Below, one piece after another: positions 8,494 to 18,348 of a stretch of 64,000 nucleotides of DNA. A program made the translations under genes and the position numbers. This DNA comes from Algihabitans sp965233705 (GTDB lineage Bacteria > Pseudomonadota > Alphaproteobacteria > Kiloniellales > DSM-21159). The stretch lies in contig CBDDTF010000001.1 in the NCBI GenBank assembly GCA_965233705.1, positions 930,001 through 994,000 of the forward strand. Reading direction: 5' to 3'. A model generated the notes under the pieces. The model made no database searches and was not told the DNA's origin. It saw only the letters and a list, made by a program, of their open reading frames with translations. Within the stretch, counting starts at the first letter, position 1; each line of letters opens with the position of its first letter.

Positions 8494-8530
8494 CGGCATA
8501 ACATATTCACTCTTGATATAATGTTCCGGG
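8494..8530 (+). promoter_or_regulatory. soxC promoter with shared Sox operator block
   Basis: A perfect TATAAT lies at 8517-8522, inside the 16-bp block CTTGATATAATGTTCC (8512-8527). The same 16 bp occur, read on the other strand, upstream of soxX at 22988-23003. At -35 only CGGCAT is present at 17-bp spacing, so the promoter may need help or be tightly controlled. ACATATTCA just upstream and ATGTT inside the block form an imperfect dyad (AACAT-N16-ATGTT). The start codon of soxC lies about 95 bp downstream. SoxR is the natural candidate to bind here; that is inference. Confidence 0.7.
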
Positions 8531-8617
8531 TCGCTAGGGTTGCTGGGTAACCGCGTTGCGCGAGGAACGGCCGCAAGAGCCGGCGCTGCGGATCAGACTT
8601 GGGGAGTAGAAACGCCC

Positions 8618-9940
8618 ATGAGCGAGACGAAGACACCGCGCGGGCCCCGTCCCGCGCCCGCGCCCGAGGCCGCCGAGACCAGGCTGGTCTCGCCCGACCG
8701 CCGGCGCTTCCTGACCGGCACGGCCGCGGCCGGTGCCGCCGGCCTGCTGGCCGGCGCGGGCAAGGCGCTGGCCAGCAATCCGGAGAACCTGCCGCCCAAC
8801 ATCCCCGACTGGTCGCGCTACCTCGGCCCGGGCGTCGATGCCAATCCCTACGGCATGCCGGTCGAGTTCGAGTCCCACGTGGTGCGCCGCAACGTGGAGT
8901 GGCTGACCGCAACCACGGAGTCCTCGGTCAACTTCACGCCGATCCACGAGATGGACGGCTTCGTGACGCCGAACGGCCTCTGCTTCGAGCGGCATCACGG
9001 CGGCCTGGCGACGATCGACCCGGCCGACTACCGCCTGATGATCAACGGCCTGGTCGACCGAGCGCTGATCTTCACCTACCAGGACCTACTGCGCTTCCCG
9101 CCGGAGTCCCGCTTCCACTTCCTGGAGTGCGCGGCCAACTCCGGCATGGAGTGGCGCGGCGCCCAGCTCAACGGCGTGCAGTACACCCACGGCATGGTGC
9201 ACTGCGTCTACTACACCGGCGTGCCGCTGAAGACCCTGCTGCGCGAGGCCGGCATCAAGACCAGCGGCAAGTGGATCCTGGCCGAGGGCGCCGACTCCGC
9301 CGGCATGACCCGCTCGATCCCGCTGGAAAAGGCGCTGGACGACTGCCTGGTGGCCTACTCCATGAACGGCGAGCGGCTGCGCGCCGAGCAGGGCTACCCG
9401 GTGCGCCTGGTGGTGCCGGGCTGGGAAGGCAACATGTGGATCAAGTGGCTGCGCCGCATCGAGGTGGGCGACAAGCCCTGGTACCACCGCGAGGAAACCT
9501 CGAAGTACACCGACCTGATGCCCGACGGGCGGGCGCGCAAGTTCACCTGGACGATGGACGCCAAGTCGGTGATCACCAGCCCCAGCCCGGAGAAGCCGCT
9601 GCGCGGCGAGGGCCCGCAGGTGATCAAGGGGCTGGCCTGGTCCGGCCACGGGCGCATCACCCGGGTCGACGTCTCCACCGACGGCGGCATCAACTGGCGC
9701 CCCGCGCAGCTCCACGGGCCGGTGCTGCCCAAGGCCCTGACCTTCTTCACCCTGCCGTGGGAGTGGGACGGGCAGGAGGTGCTGCTGCAAAGCCGCGCCC
9801 TCGACGAGACCGGCTACGTCCAGCCGCAGATGGCGGCGCTGCAGGAGATCCGCGGCGTCAACTCCATCTACCACAACAACTCGGTCCAGACCTGGATGGT
9901 GAACGCGAACGGAGTGGTCGACAATGTCCGTCTCGGCTAA
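8618..9940 (+). CDS. soxC: Sulfane dehydrogenase molybdoprotein SoxC
   Basis: A 440-residue protein of the sulfite-oxidase family. The N-terminus has a twin-arginine signal (DRRRFLTG at 27-34, cleavage near ALA-SNPE). The molybdopterin domain follows, with the molybdenum-ligating Cys171 in FLECAANSGMEW and the conserved GVPLKTLL and VVPGWEGNMWIKWL segments; the dimerisation domain is at the C-terminus. With SoxD it oxidises the sulfane sulfur left on SoxY after SoxB action, giving six electrons. The ATG at 8618 is preceded by GGGGAG. Its last 17 bp overlap soxD. Expression is probably from the TATAAT promoter near 8520. Confidence 0.95.
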   Translation: MSETKTPRGPRPAPAPEAAETRLVSPDRRRFLTGTAAAGAAGLLAGAGKALASNPENLPPNIPDWSRYLGPGVDANPYGMPVEFESHVVRRNVEWLTATTESSVNFTPIHEMDGFVTPNGLCFERHHGGLATIDPADYRLMINGLVDRALIFTYQDLLRFPPESRFHFLECAANSGMEWRGAQLNGVQYTHGMVHCVYYTGVPLKTLLREAGIKTSGKWILAEGADSAGMTRSIPLEKALDDCLVAYSMNGERLRAEQGYPVRLVVPGWEGNMWIKWLRRIEVGDKPWYHREETSKYTDLMPDGRARKFTWTMDAKSVITSPSPEKPLRGEGPQVIKGLAWSGHGRITRVDVSTDGGINWRPAQLHGPVLPKALTFFTLPWEWDGQEVLLQSRALDETGYVQPQMAALQEIRGVNSIYHNNSVQTWMVNANGVVDNVRLG

Positions 9941-10586
9941 GCAGACCCTGGCGGCTGCCGCGGCCGCAGCCCTCCTCCTGACCGGCGCCTCCGCGCGCGC
10001 CGAAGAGGACGGCAAGCCCCTCGGGCTGGGCACGCCGGCCACCCCGGACCAGGTGGCGGCCTGGGACATCGACATCCGGCCCGACGGCAAGGGCCTGCCG
10101 GAGGGCGGCGCCACTCCGGCGGACGGCGAGCAGCTCTACTACGACAGCTGCGCCATCTGCCACGGCGACTTCGGCGAGGGGATCGGGCGCTACCCGGTGC
10201 TGATGGGCGGCTTCGGTAGCCTGACCGACGACCGGCCCGAGAAGACGGTGGGCAGCTACTGGCCCTATGCCACCACGCTGTGGGACTACATCCACCGCGC
10301 CATGCCCTTCGGCAACGCCCAGTCGCTGAGCGTCGAGGAGACCTACGCGCTGACCGCCTATGTGCTCTACCTCAACGACATCGTCGGCTACGAGGAGGAG
10401 ATCAACCAGGCCAACCTGGCCGAGGTGGAGATGCCCAATCGCGACGGCTTCTACCTGATGGAGGGCCCGGAGTTCGAGCCCTACGAGCCCTGCATGGAGG
10501 ACTGCCGCGACACGGTCGAGGTGATCGGCAAGGCCCGCATCCTCGACGTCACGCCGGAGGACGGCGGCCAGTCGCAGATCGACTGA
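9924..10586 (+). CDS. soxD: SoxD cytochrome c subunit, single-haem (short) form
   Basis: A 220-residue secreted cytochrome (signal peptide to about residue 26) with one haem motif, CAICH at 76-80. The sequence from TPDQVAAWDIDIRPDGKGLP to RYPVLMGGFGSLTDDRPEKTVGSYWPYATTLWDYI is typical of SoxD, as is the closing stretch with CMEDCRDTVEVIGKARILDVTP. Well-studied SoxD proteins such as that of Paracoccus have a second C-terminal cytochrome c domain and about 380 residues; this one stops where that domain would begin. It starts inside the 3' end of soxC with GGAGTGG upstream, so it is translationally coupled. A separate cytochrome c gene lies 317 bp downstream. Confidence 0.93.
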   Translation: MSVSAKQTLAAAAAAALLLTGASARAEEDGKPLGLGTPATPDQVAAWDIDIRPDGKGLPEGGATPADGEQLYYDSCAICHGDFGEGIGRYPVLMGGFGSLTDDRPEKTVGSYWPYATTLWDYIHRAMPFGNAQSLSVEETYALTAYVLYLNDIVGYEEEINQANLAEVEMPNRDGFYLMEGPEFEPYEPCMEDCRDTVEVIGKARILDVTPEDGGQSQID

Positions 10587-10903
10587 CCCGGGCCGGCACC
10601 GGGTCGGAACGCTCCCACGCGACCCGAGCCGGCGACCGGCCGGGCCAACGCCGGCGCCCCTCGCCCCCCTCCCGCGCGGAAGGGGGATGACGCCGGCCGG
10701 GCGTTGCGTATCATCGGCGCGCAACCGCTATCGCCGCAGGACCGGGGCGAGATCGGGACGGGACCCGGATCGGGGCGGGGTGGCGCTCGGTTTGCCCTCC
10801 GGCTCGACGGCCCTAATTCCCCCTGGTAGCTTGCGCTGAGAGCGGTGCGAGCAGACGACGACAACACACTCGACGGACGAAAACGGAGAGGATTGGGAGA
10901 GCT
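10587..10903 (+). other. Spacer between soxD and the cytochrome c gene, with a hairpin
   Basis: No gene is visible in this 317-bp gap, and no remnant of a second SoxD haem domain (no CxxCH) is left in it. A hairpin at 10665-10686 (CCCCCT pairing with AGGGGG, one internal mismatch, loop GCGC) may end some soxCD transcripts, but there is no T-run after it. The last 60 bp lead to the good GAGAGGATTGGGAG site before the cytochrome gene. Confidence 0.45.
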
Positions 10904-11296
10904 ATGACCGTTACCAAGAGCCTGGCGGCCGCGGCCGCGACCGCAGCGGTCCTCAGCTTCGCCGGCCCGGCGCTGGCGCAAGGCGATGCGGCCGCCGGCG
11001 AGAAAGTCTTCAACAAGTGCAAGGCCTGCCACACCATCGAGAAGGGCGGCGCGCCGCGCGTCGGCCCCAACCTCTACGGCGTCTACGGCAGCGAGGCCGG
11101 CAGTAACGAGGCGTTCGCCGCCCGCTACTCCAAGGGCCTGAAGGAAGCCGACTTCACCTGGGACGAGGAGACGCTGTCCACCTACCTCGCCAACCCCAAG
11201 GAGGTGATCGACGGCAGCCGCATGGCCTTCCAGCTCCGTAAGGAGCAGGAGATCACGGACGTGATCGCCTACCTGAAGTCGATGAGCGACGGGTAG
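10904..11296 (+). CDS. Class I cytochrome c (c2/c550 type), likely SoxCD partner
   Basis: A 130-residue secreted cytochrome with a signal peptide ending ALA at about residue 25 and the haem motif CKACH at 39-43. Downstream features of mitochondrial-type cytochromes c are present: GPNLYGVYGSEAGS, YSKGLK, FTWDEETLSTYLANPKEVI and the axial Met107 in GSRMAF. It is placed after soxD and before a strong terminator. Because SoxD here lacks its second cytochrome domain, this protein is a good candidate to take electrons from SoxCD or to replace that domain functionally; this is inference. It could equally be a general electron carrier to the terminal oxidase. Confidence 0.9.
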   Translation: MTVTKSLAAAAATAAVLSFAGPALAQGDAAAGEKVFNKCKACHTIEKGGAPRVGPNLYGVYGSEAGSNEAFAARYSKGLKEADFTWDEETLSTYLANPKEVIDGSRMAFQLRKEQEITDVIAYLKSMSDG

Positions 11297-11317
11297 GCCC
11301 GCCGGCCACCCCACCCG

Positions 11318-11356
11318 GCGAGTCCCCGGGGCGAGTCCCCGGGGCACGTCCCCGGG
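11318..11356 (+). repeat. 13-bp tandem array, three units
   Basis: Three units of GCGAGTCCCCGGG, the last with two changes, directly after the cytochrome c gene and before its terminator. Confidence 0.8.
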
Positions 11357-11370
11357 TACAGCGATGGACA

Positions 11371-11404
11371 GAACGCGCCGCTTCTCACCGGGCGGCGCGT
11401 TTTG
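11371..11404 (+). terminator. Rho-independent terminator after the soxCD/cytochrome c arm
   Basis: A perfect 10-bp stem, AACGCGCCGC (11371-11380) with GCGGCGCGTT (11391-11400), a 10-nt loop and TTTT directly at the base of the stem. It lies 75 bp after the cytochrome c stop codon. Confidence 0.85.
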
Positions 11405-11517
11405 CTTGCGCGGCCTGAAAGAGCGGGAACAGCGGGGCTGGGAACAGCGGCCCAGGGAACAACGGTGCGGGCGGATCGTTGATCCCCTTGAGCGTTCTCG
11501 AACATGGGGAGAGACCG

Positions 11518-11661
11518 ATGTCCACGACGATGCTTCGCCGCCTCGCCTTCCTGCTGATGCTGGGGATGACGGCCGGCAGCCTGAGTGCCTGCAACACCGC
11601 CGAGGGCTTCGGCGACGATGTGGAATCCGCCGGTGACGAGGTGGAAGAAGCCCTGGATTGA
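11518..11661 (+). CDS. Small entericidin-like lipoprotein
   Basis: A 47-residue protein with a lipoprotein signal: MSTTMLRRLAFLLMLGMTAGSLSAC, with the lipobox LSAC at the predicted lipidated cysteine (residue 25). The mature part NTAEGFGDDVESAGDEVEEALD matches the entericidin EcnA/EcnB pattern of a short acidic amphipathic helix. Entericidins are small membrane lipoproteins of a stress-related toxin/antidote type in enterobacteria; in alphaproteobacteria the role is unclear. The ATG at 11518 has GGGGAGAG about 7 nt upstream; the longer frame from 11479 lacks support. It stands alone between the soxCD terminator and soxR. Confidence 0.8.
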   Translation: MSTTMLRRLAFLLMLGMTAGSLSACNTAEGFGDDVESAGDEVEEALD

Positions 11662-11702
11662 CGAGGGCCCGCGGCGGCCCGGCGCGACGCGGGCCGGCCG
11701 TC

Positions 11703-12041
11703 TCAGGCGCGCGAGGTCCCGCGCTCCATTTCCGGAGCGCAGAACATGCCGTAGAGCAGTTCGATGACCTCGCGGGTCTCGTCGCTGGCCAGGCGATAGA
11801 AGATGTGCTTGCCCTCGCGCCGGGTCTCGACCAGGGACTCGGCCCGCAGCCGCGCCAACTGCTGCGACAGCGTGGGCTGGCGGATCATCAGGATGTCCTC
11901 CAGCTCGCTCACCGTGCGCTCGCGCTCGGCCAGCAGACACAGCACAATCAAACGGTGTCGGTTGGACAGGGCCTTCAGGAACTCCGCGGCCCGCTCCGCC
12001 CCGTCTTCCATCTCGCTCAAGGCTTTCGCCTTCGTGACCAT
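11703..12041 (-). CDS. soxR: ArsR-family SoxR / SqrR-like persulfide-sensing repressor
   Basis: A winged-helix repressor of 112 residues from the ATG at 12041. The frame is open upstream to a TTG at 12167, but ArsR-family homology starts near EMEDGAERAAEFLKALSNRHRL. The recognition region is RQPTLSQQLARLRAESLVETRREGKHIFYRL. It has two cysteines, Cys35 in LIVLCLLAE and Cys101 in YGMFCAPE, exactly 66 residues apart, the same spacing as Cys41 and Cys107 of Rhodobacter SqrR, where they form a tetrasulfide on sensing persulfide. This points to control of sox genes by reactive sulfur. It is transcribed convergently to the entericidin-like gene. Confidence 0.88.
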   Translation of the reverse strand: MVTKAKALSEMEDGAERAAEFLKALSNRHRLIVLCLLAERERTVSELEDILMIRQPTLSQQLARLRAESLVETRREGKHIFYRLASDETREVIELLYGMFCAPEMERGTSRA

Positions 12042-12249
12042 CTGATCCACGATTCTCTCGGCGCCGGATACTGACACCGCCCCCAAAGTCTGTGCTTTCG
12101 CTTCCCGCGCGGTAAGCTTCTCGATTCTACGCCGATTTCTCAGCCGCCGGGCAACAAATACGGTCAAGGCCTGTTGATCACCCCCACCCTATACAGGGAT
12201 ATATCGGGGTATGACGCACGAAGACAAGATGCTGCGGCTTTTCGCGCGA

Positions 12250-13146
12250 TCAGCCGGGGCGTCGGGCCAGACGATGTTCGCGGTGCCAGATGTAGAGACC
12301 GGACGCAACGACCACCGCCGCACCGACCAGAGTCCACAGGCTGGGCAAATCGTCGAACAGCAACCAGCCGTAGAACGTCGCCCAGAGGATCGAGACGTAG
12401 CCGAAGGGTGAGACGACCGAGGCCGGCGCCGCCTGGAAGGCCTTGATCAGGCCGAACTGGCTGAGCGCCCCGAAGCCCCCCATGGCCAGCATCACCGCCC
12501 AGCCGAGCAGGTCCGGCGCCTCCCAGAAGAAGGGCACCGCCAGGCTGGACAGCAGGGCGCCGACCAGGGCGGTGTAGGCCAGCGTGGTCAGCGGCGCGTC
12601 CACGGCCGAGAGCATCCGCGTGGTGATCTGGTAGAAGGCATAGGCGCAGGCCGCGGCCAGCGGCAGCAGCGCCGCCGGCTGGAACAGCTCGGCCCCCGGC
12701 CGCAGGATCACCAGCGCCCCCAGGAAGCCGACGGCGACCGAGGCCAGGCGCCGCGGCCCGACCCGCTCGCCCAGCAGCGGCACGGACAGCAGGGTGACGA
12801 TCAGCGGCGCCACGAACATCAGCGAGGAGGCGGTGGCGAGCTGCACCTGGCTGATGCCGAAGAAGAACAGCGTGGTGGTCCCGACCAGCAGCAGCGAGCG
12901 GCCGATCTGGAGCTTGAGCCTCCGGCTGCGCAGGGTGACGACCAGGCGGCGGTTGAGGAACAGCGCCAGCAGCAGGAAGTGGAAGGCGTAGCGCGCCCAG
13001 ATCACCTGCGGCACGGGGTAGCTTTGGGTCAACCACTTGGCGAGGCCGTCCATCGAGACGAAGAGCCCCATGGTCACCAGCATCCAGGCGATCCCGCGGC
13101 GCGCGTCCTGGCCGACAAACACCTCGCCCCGCACCTCTGCGCTCAC
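12250..13146 (-). CDS. EamA-family (DMT) transporter
   Basis: About 298 residues with ten predicted membrane segments in two EamA repeats, beginning RRGIAWMLVTMGLFVSMDGLAKWL and ending VGAAVVVASGLYIWHRE. DMT transporters export amino acids, nucleobases or related metabolites across the inner membrane; the substrate cannot be told. The upstream part of the open frame (to 13242) is Arg/Gly-rich and not membrane-like. I chose a GTG at 13146, which has GGGGAGAG about 9 nt upstream; another GTG at 13152 is possible. It sits between soxR and the alcohol dehydrogenase and has no evident link to sulfur oxidation. Confidence 0.85.
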   Translation of the reverse strand: MSAEVRGEVFVGQDARRGIAWMLVTMGLFVSMDGLAKWLTQSYPVPQVIWARYAFHFLLLALFLNRRLVVTLRSRRLKLQIGRSLLLVGTTTLFFFGISQVQLATASSLMFVAPLIVTLLSVPLLGERVGPRRLASVAVGFLGALVILRPGAELFQPAALLPLAAACAYAFYQITTRMLSAVDAPLTTLAYTALVGALLSSLAVPFFWEAPDLLGWAVMLAMGGFGALSQFGLIKAFQAAPASVVSPFGYVSILWATFYGWLLFDDLPSLWTLVGAAVVVASGLYIWHREHRLARRPG

Positions 13147-13261
13147 TCGCACGCTCTCCCCGCCGCGCCACGACGCCGGCCTTCCGATGGCGTGGGGCCG
13201 CCCTGCGCCCCGGCGGCTTGCCGCTGGCCGGCCGCGCTGCACCCCACGGCTTCCTACGCTT

Positions 13262-13350
13262 GCAAATCGCTCTCACTTTAATGTGTTAGAGCCGAGTCAG
13301 CCGACCCGAAGGGATCGCGTCGCGATTCCTTCGGGTCGGCATCTGCTCTA
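13262..13350 (+). repeat. Dispersed palindromic intergenic element, copy a
   Basis: A 20-bp inverted repeat with one mismatch (GCCGACCCGAAGGGATCGCG at 13300-13319 against CGCGATTCCTTCGGGTCGGC at 13321-13340) lies inside TAGAGC (13287-13292) and GCTCTA (13345-13350) ends. A tail CAAATCGCTCT just before it matches the ends of other copies in this window. Confidence 0.75.
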
Positions 13351-13399
13351 GTGATAGAGGCCACGAGCGAAAAACACGAGCGGGGAGGGACTGCGAGAC

Positions 13400-14527
13400 A
13401 TGAAGACCAGGGCTGCGGTGCTGATGGAGATGGGCCGGCCGGCTCCCTATGCGCGGAGCCGGCCGCTGGAGATCCTGGAGCTCGACCTGGAGGGGCCGGG
13501 CGAGGGCGAGGTCCTGGTCGAGGTCAAGGCCGCCGGCCTGTGCCACTCCGATCTTTCGGTGATCGACGGCGCCCGGCCGCGGCCCACCCCCATGGCGCTG
13601 GGCCACGAGGCCGCCGGCGTGGTGCGCGAGGTCGGCCGCGGCGTCGCGGACCTGGCCCCCGGCGACCACGTGGTGATGATCTTCGTGCCGGCCTGCGGCC
13701 ACTGCCTACCCTGCGCCGAGGGCCGACCGGCGCTCTGCGAGCCGGCCGCTGCGGCCAACGGCGCCGGCACCCTGCTGTCCGGCGCGCGGCGCCTGTCCCA
13801 CGCCGGCCGGCCGGTCAACCACCACATGGGCGTCGCCGCCTTCTCCACCCTGAGCGTGGTGTCGCGCCGCTCGCTGGTGAAGGTCGACCCGGCGCTGCCG
13901 CTGGAGCAGGCGGCGCTGTTCGGCTGCGCGGTGATGACCGGCGCCGGCGCGGTGATCAACACCGCCCAGGTCGCCGCCGGCAGCAAGGTCGCGGTGATCG
14001 GCCTGGGCGGCGTCGGCCTGAACGCGCTGCTGGCCGCCCTGCTGGTCGGCGCCGAGCAGGTGGTGGCCCTGGACCTGGTGCCCGGCAAGCTGGAGCTGGC
14101 GCGCCAGCTCGGCGCCACCGACGCGCTCGACGCCGGCGCCGAGGACGCGGTCGCCCAGGTCAAGGAGATCACCGGCGGCGGCGTCGACTTCGCCTTCGAG
14201 ATGGCGGGCGCGGTGCCGGCGCTGGATCTGGCCTACCGCATCACCAGGCGCGGCGGCACGACGGTGACCGGCGGCCTTGCCCACCCCGCGAAGACGCTGG
14301 CGCTGCAGCAAGTCTCGCTGGTCGCCGAGGAGCGCACCCTGAAGGGCAGCTACATCGGCTCCTGCGTGCCCGGCCGCGACATCCCGCGCTACATCGGCCT
14401 GTTCCGCCGCGGCCGCCTGCCGGTCGACCGCCTGATGAGCGCGCGCGTCGGCTTCGACGAGCTCAACGCCGCCTTCGACCGCCTGGCCAGCGGCGAGACG
14501 GTGCGCCAGGTGCTGATCCCGGCCTGA
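13400..14527 (+). CDS. Zinc-dependent alcohol dehydrogenase (class III-like)
   Basis: A 375-residue medium-chain dehydrogenase. Catalytic zinc ligands are visible in GLCHSDLS and GHEAAG, and the four structural-zinc cysteines in PACGHCLPCAEGRPALC. The nucleotide-binding fold follows with VAVIGLGGVGLNALL and an acidic residue in VALDLVPGK that favours NAD. Such enzymes oxidise primary alcohols or formaldehyde adducts; the substrate is not evident. GGAGGG lies about 10 nt before the ATG. It is a single gene, divergent from the EamA gene across a palindromic element, and convergent with the P-type ATPase. Its position inside the sox region is probably not functional. Confidence 0.9.
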   Translation: MKTRAAVLMEMGRPAPYARSRPLEILELDLEGPGEGEVLVEVKAAGLCHSDLSVIDGARPRPTPMALGHEAAGVVREVGRGVADLAPGDHVVMIFVPACGHCLPCAEGRPALCEPAAAANGAGTLLSGARRLSHAGRPVNHHMGVAAFSTLSVVSRRSLVKVDPALPLEQAALFGCAVMTGAGAVINTAQVAAGSKVAVIGLGGVGLNALLAALLVGAEQVVALDLVPGKLELARQLGATDALDAGAEDAVAQVKEITGGGVDFAFEMAGAVPALDLAYRITRRGGTTVTGGLAHPAKTLALQQVSLVAEERTLKGSYIGSCVPGRDIPRYIGLFRRGRLPVDRLMSARVGFDELNAAFDRLASGETVRQVLIPA

Positions 14528-14596
14528 CGTGCGCCGCCCCGGCCCGCCGGAGTCGGCGCCGCTGACCGGGCCGAAACCGCCCGGCCGCAGCCGGCG

Positions 14597-17314
<2,718 letters not shown>

Positions 17315-17483
17315 GGGGCCTTGCACCTCCAGGGAAAGGGCGTCGCCGGGGTCTACGGTCCGGATTTGGGCAGGGCGTCCGCCGCGCAACAGTCTCGCAA
17401 GTGTCGCAGGCGGTGGGCCCGGGCCGCGGCCGGCGCAGGCCGTGCGTGCGCCCACAGGTAGACCGGGCACGCGCGGCCGGTCT

Positions 17484-17497
17484 TTGACCGGCGTCAA
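17484..17497 (-). promoter_or_regulatory. FNR/FixK-type box upstream of the P-type ATPase
   Basis: TTGAC-CGGC-GTCAA is a perfect 5-4-5 dyad of the kind bound by FNR/FixK/Dnr-family regulators (consensus TTGAT-N4-ATCAA and variants with C/G). It lies 170 bp before the ATPase start codon and 80 bp downstream of the soxV stop. Only an ungapped match is seen; binding is inferred. Confidence 0.55.
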
Positions 17498-17522
17498 TCG
17501 GGCGAGCGCAAGGCGGGATTGG

Positions 17523-17548
17523 AGGCGCGGGCCTGGAGACCCGCGCCT
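17523..17548 (-). terminator. Hairpin downstream of soxV
   Basis: A perfect 9-bp stem, AGGCGCGGG with CCCGCGCCT, 8-nt loop, 29 bp past the soxV stop on the minus strand. No T-run follows, so termination may be weak or the hairpin may only protect the transcript end. Confidence 0.4.
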
Positions 17549-17576
17549 GGAAAGGCCGGCGTGGCGGTCGCCCGGC

Positions 17577-18323
17577 TCAGAACTCCAGGCGCTGGAAGAA
17601 CTCGATCTCGTTGTACATCCACTCGCCGATCAGGTTCATCGAGCCGGTGACGAACAGCAGGCCGGTGAGCACCAGGAAGGCGCCCATCGCCTTCTCGACC
17701 TTGGGCAGGTGGCGCTTGAACTTCTGGAACCAGCGCATGAAGCGCTCGAGGAACAGCGCGGCGAGCAGGAAGGGGATGCCGATGCCGGCGGCGTAGGTGC
17801 CCAGCAGGCTGGCGCCGTAGGTCAGGCTGTCGCTGGTCGCCGCGGTGGCCAGCACGGCCGAGAGCACCGGCCCGGCGCAGGGGGTCCAGCCGAAGGCGAA
17901 GGCCAGGCCGATGACGTAGCTGCCCAGCAGCCCGGCCGGCTTTTCCTGCACCTGGAACCGCGCCTCGCGGTACAGCAGGCCGATGCGGAAGACGCCCAGG
18001 AAGTGCAGCCCGAGCAGGATGATGATGACGCCGGCGATCGGCCCCAGGATGTGGCCCCAGCGCGCGATGAACAGCGAGATCGCGCTGGCGCCCAGCCCCA
18101 TCAGAACGAAGACGGTGGAGAAGCCGAGCACGAAGACCAGCGCCGCGAGGAAGACCCGGCGCGCCACGGCCCGGTCGAGGGCGAAGGTGCCCTCGCCCGT
18201 CGCCTGCAGGGTCACCCCGGCCAGGAAGGCCAGGTAGGGCGGCACCAGCGGCAGCACGCAGGGGCTGAGGAAGGAGAGCGCGCCCGCCCCCAGTGCGCCC
18301 AGGTAGGAGACCCCGAAATCCAT
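17577..18323 (-). CDS. soxV: SoxV, CcdA-type thiol:disulfide transporter
   Basis: A 248-residue, roughly six-helix membrane protein of the CcdA family. The two redox cysteines are Cys22 in SFLSPCVLPLVPPYLAFLAG and Cys149 in AFGWTPCAGPVLSAVLA. These carry reducing equivalents from cytoplasmic thioredoxin to periplasmic partners; in Sox clusters SoxV feeds SoxW and thereby keeps SoxYZ reactive. The gene lies 25 bp after soxB on the same strand, at the end of soxXYZAB, which is why SoxV is preferred over a cytochrome c biogenesis CcdA, although it could serve both roles. The start ATG at 18323 gives the normal family length. Confidence 0.9.
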   Translation of the reverse strand: MDFGVSYLGALGAGALSFLSPCVLPLVPPYLAFLAGVTLQATGEGTFALDRAVARRVFLAALVFVLGFSTVFVLMGLGASAISLFIARWGHILGPIAGVIIILLGLHFLGVFRIGLLYREARFQVQEKPAGLLGSYVIGLAFAFGWTPCAGPVLSAVLATAATSDSLTYGASLLGTYAAGIGIPFLLAALFLERFMRWFQKFKRHLPKVEKAMGAFLVLTGLLFVTGSMNLIGEWMYNEIEFFQRLEF

Positions 18324-18348
18324 TGCGCGTCCTTCTCGCCGCGGCGGC

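Noticed and set aside
8300..8550. Open frame extending through the 15-bp array after soxW (RQTGH repeats)
   Set aside because: No start codon with a ribosome site, and the frame is open only because the repeat unit is a multiple of three.
12174..12250. ATATATC sequence near the soxR upstream region as a third Sox operator
   Set aside because: It does not share the CTTGATATAATGTTCC block or the GAAT half-site with the soxC and soxX regions.
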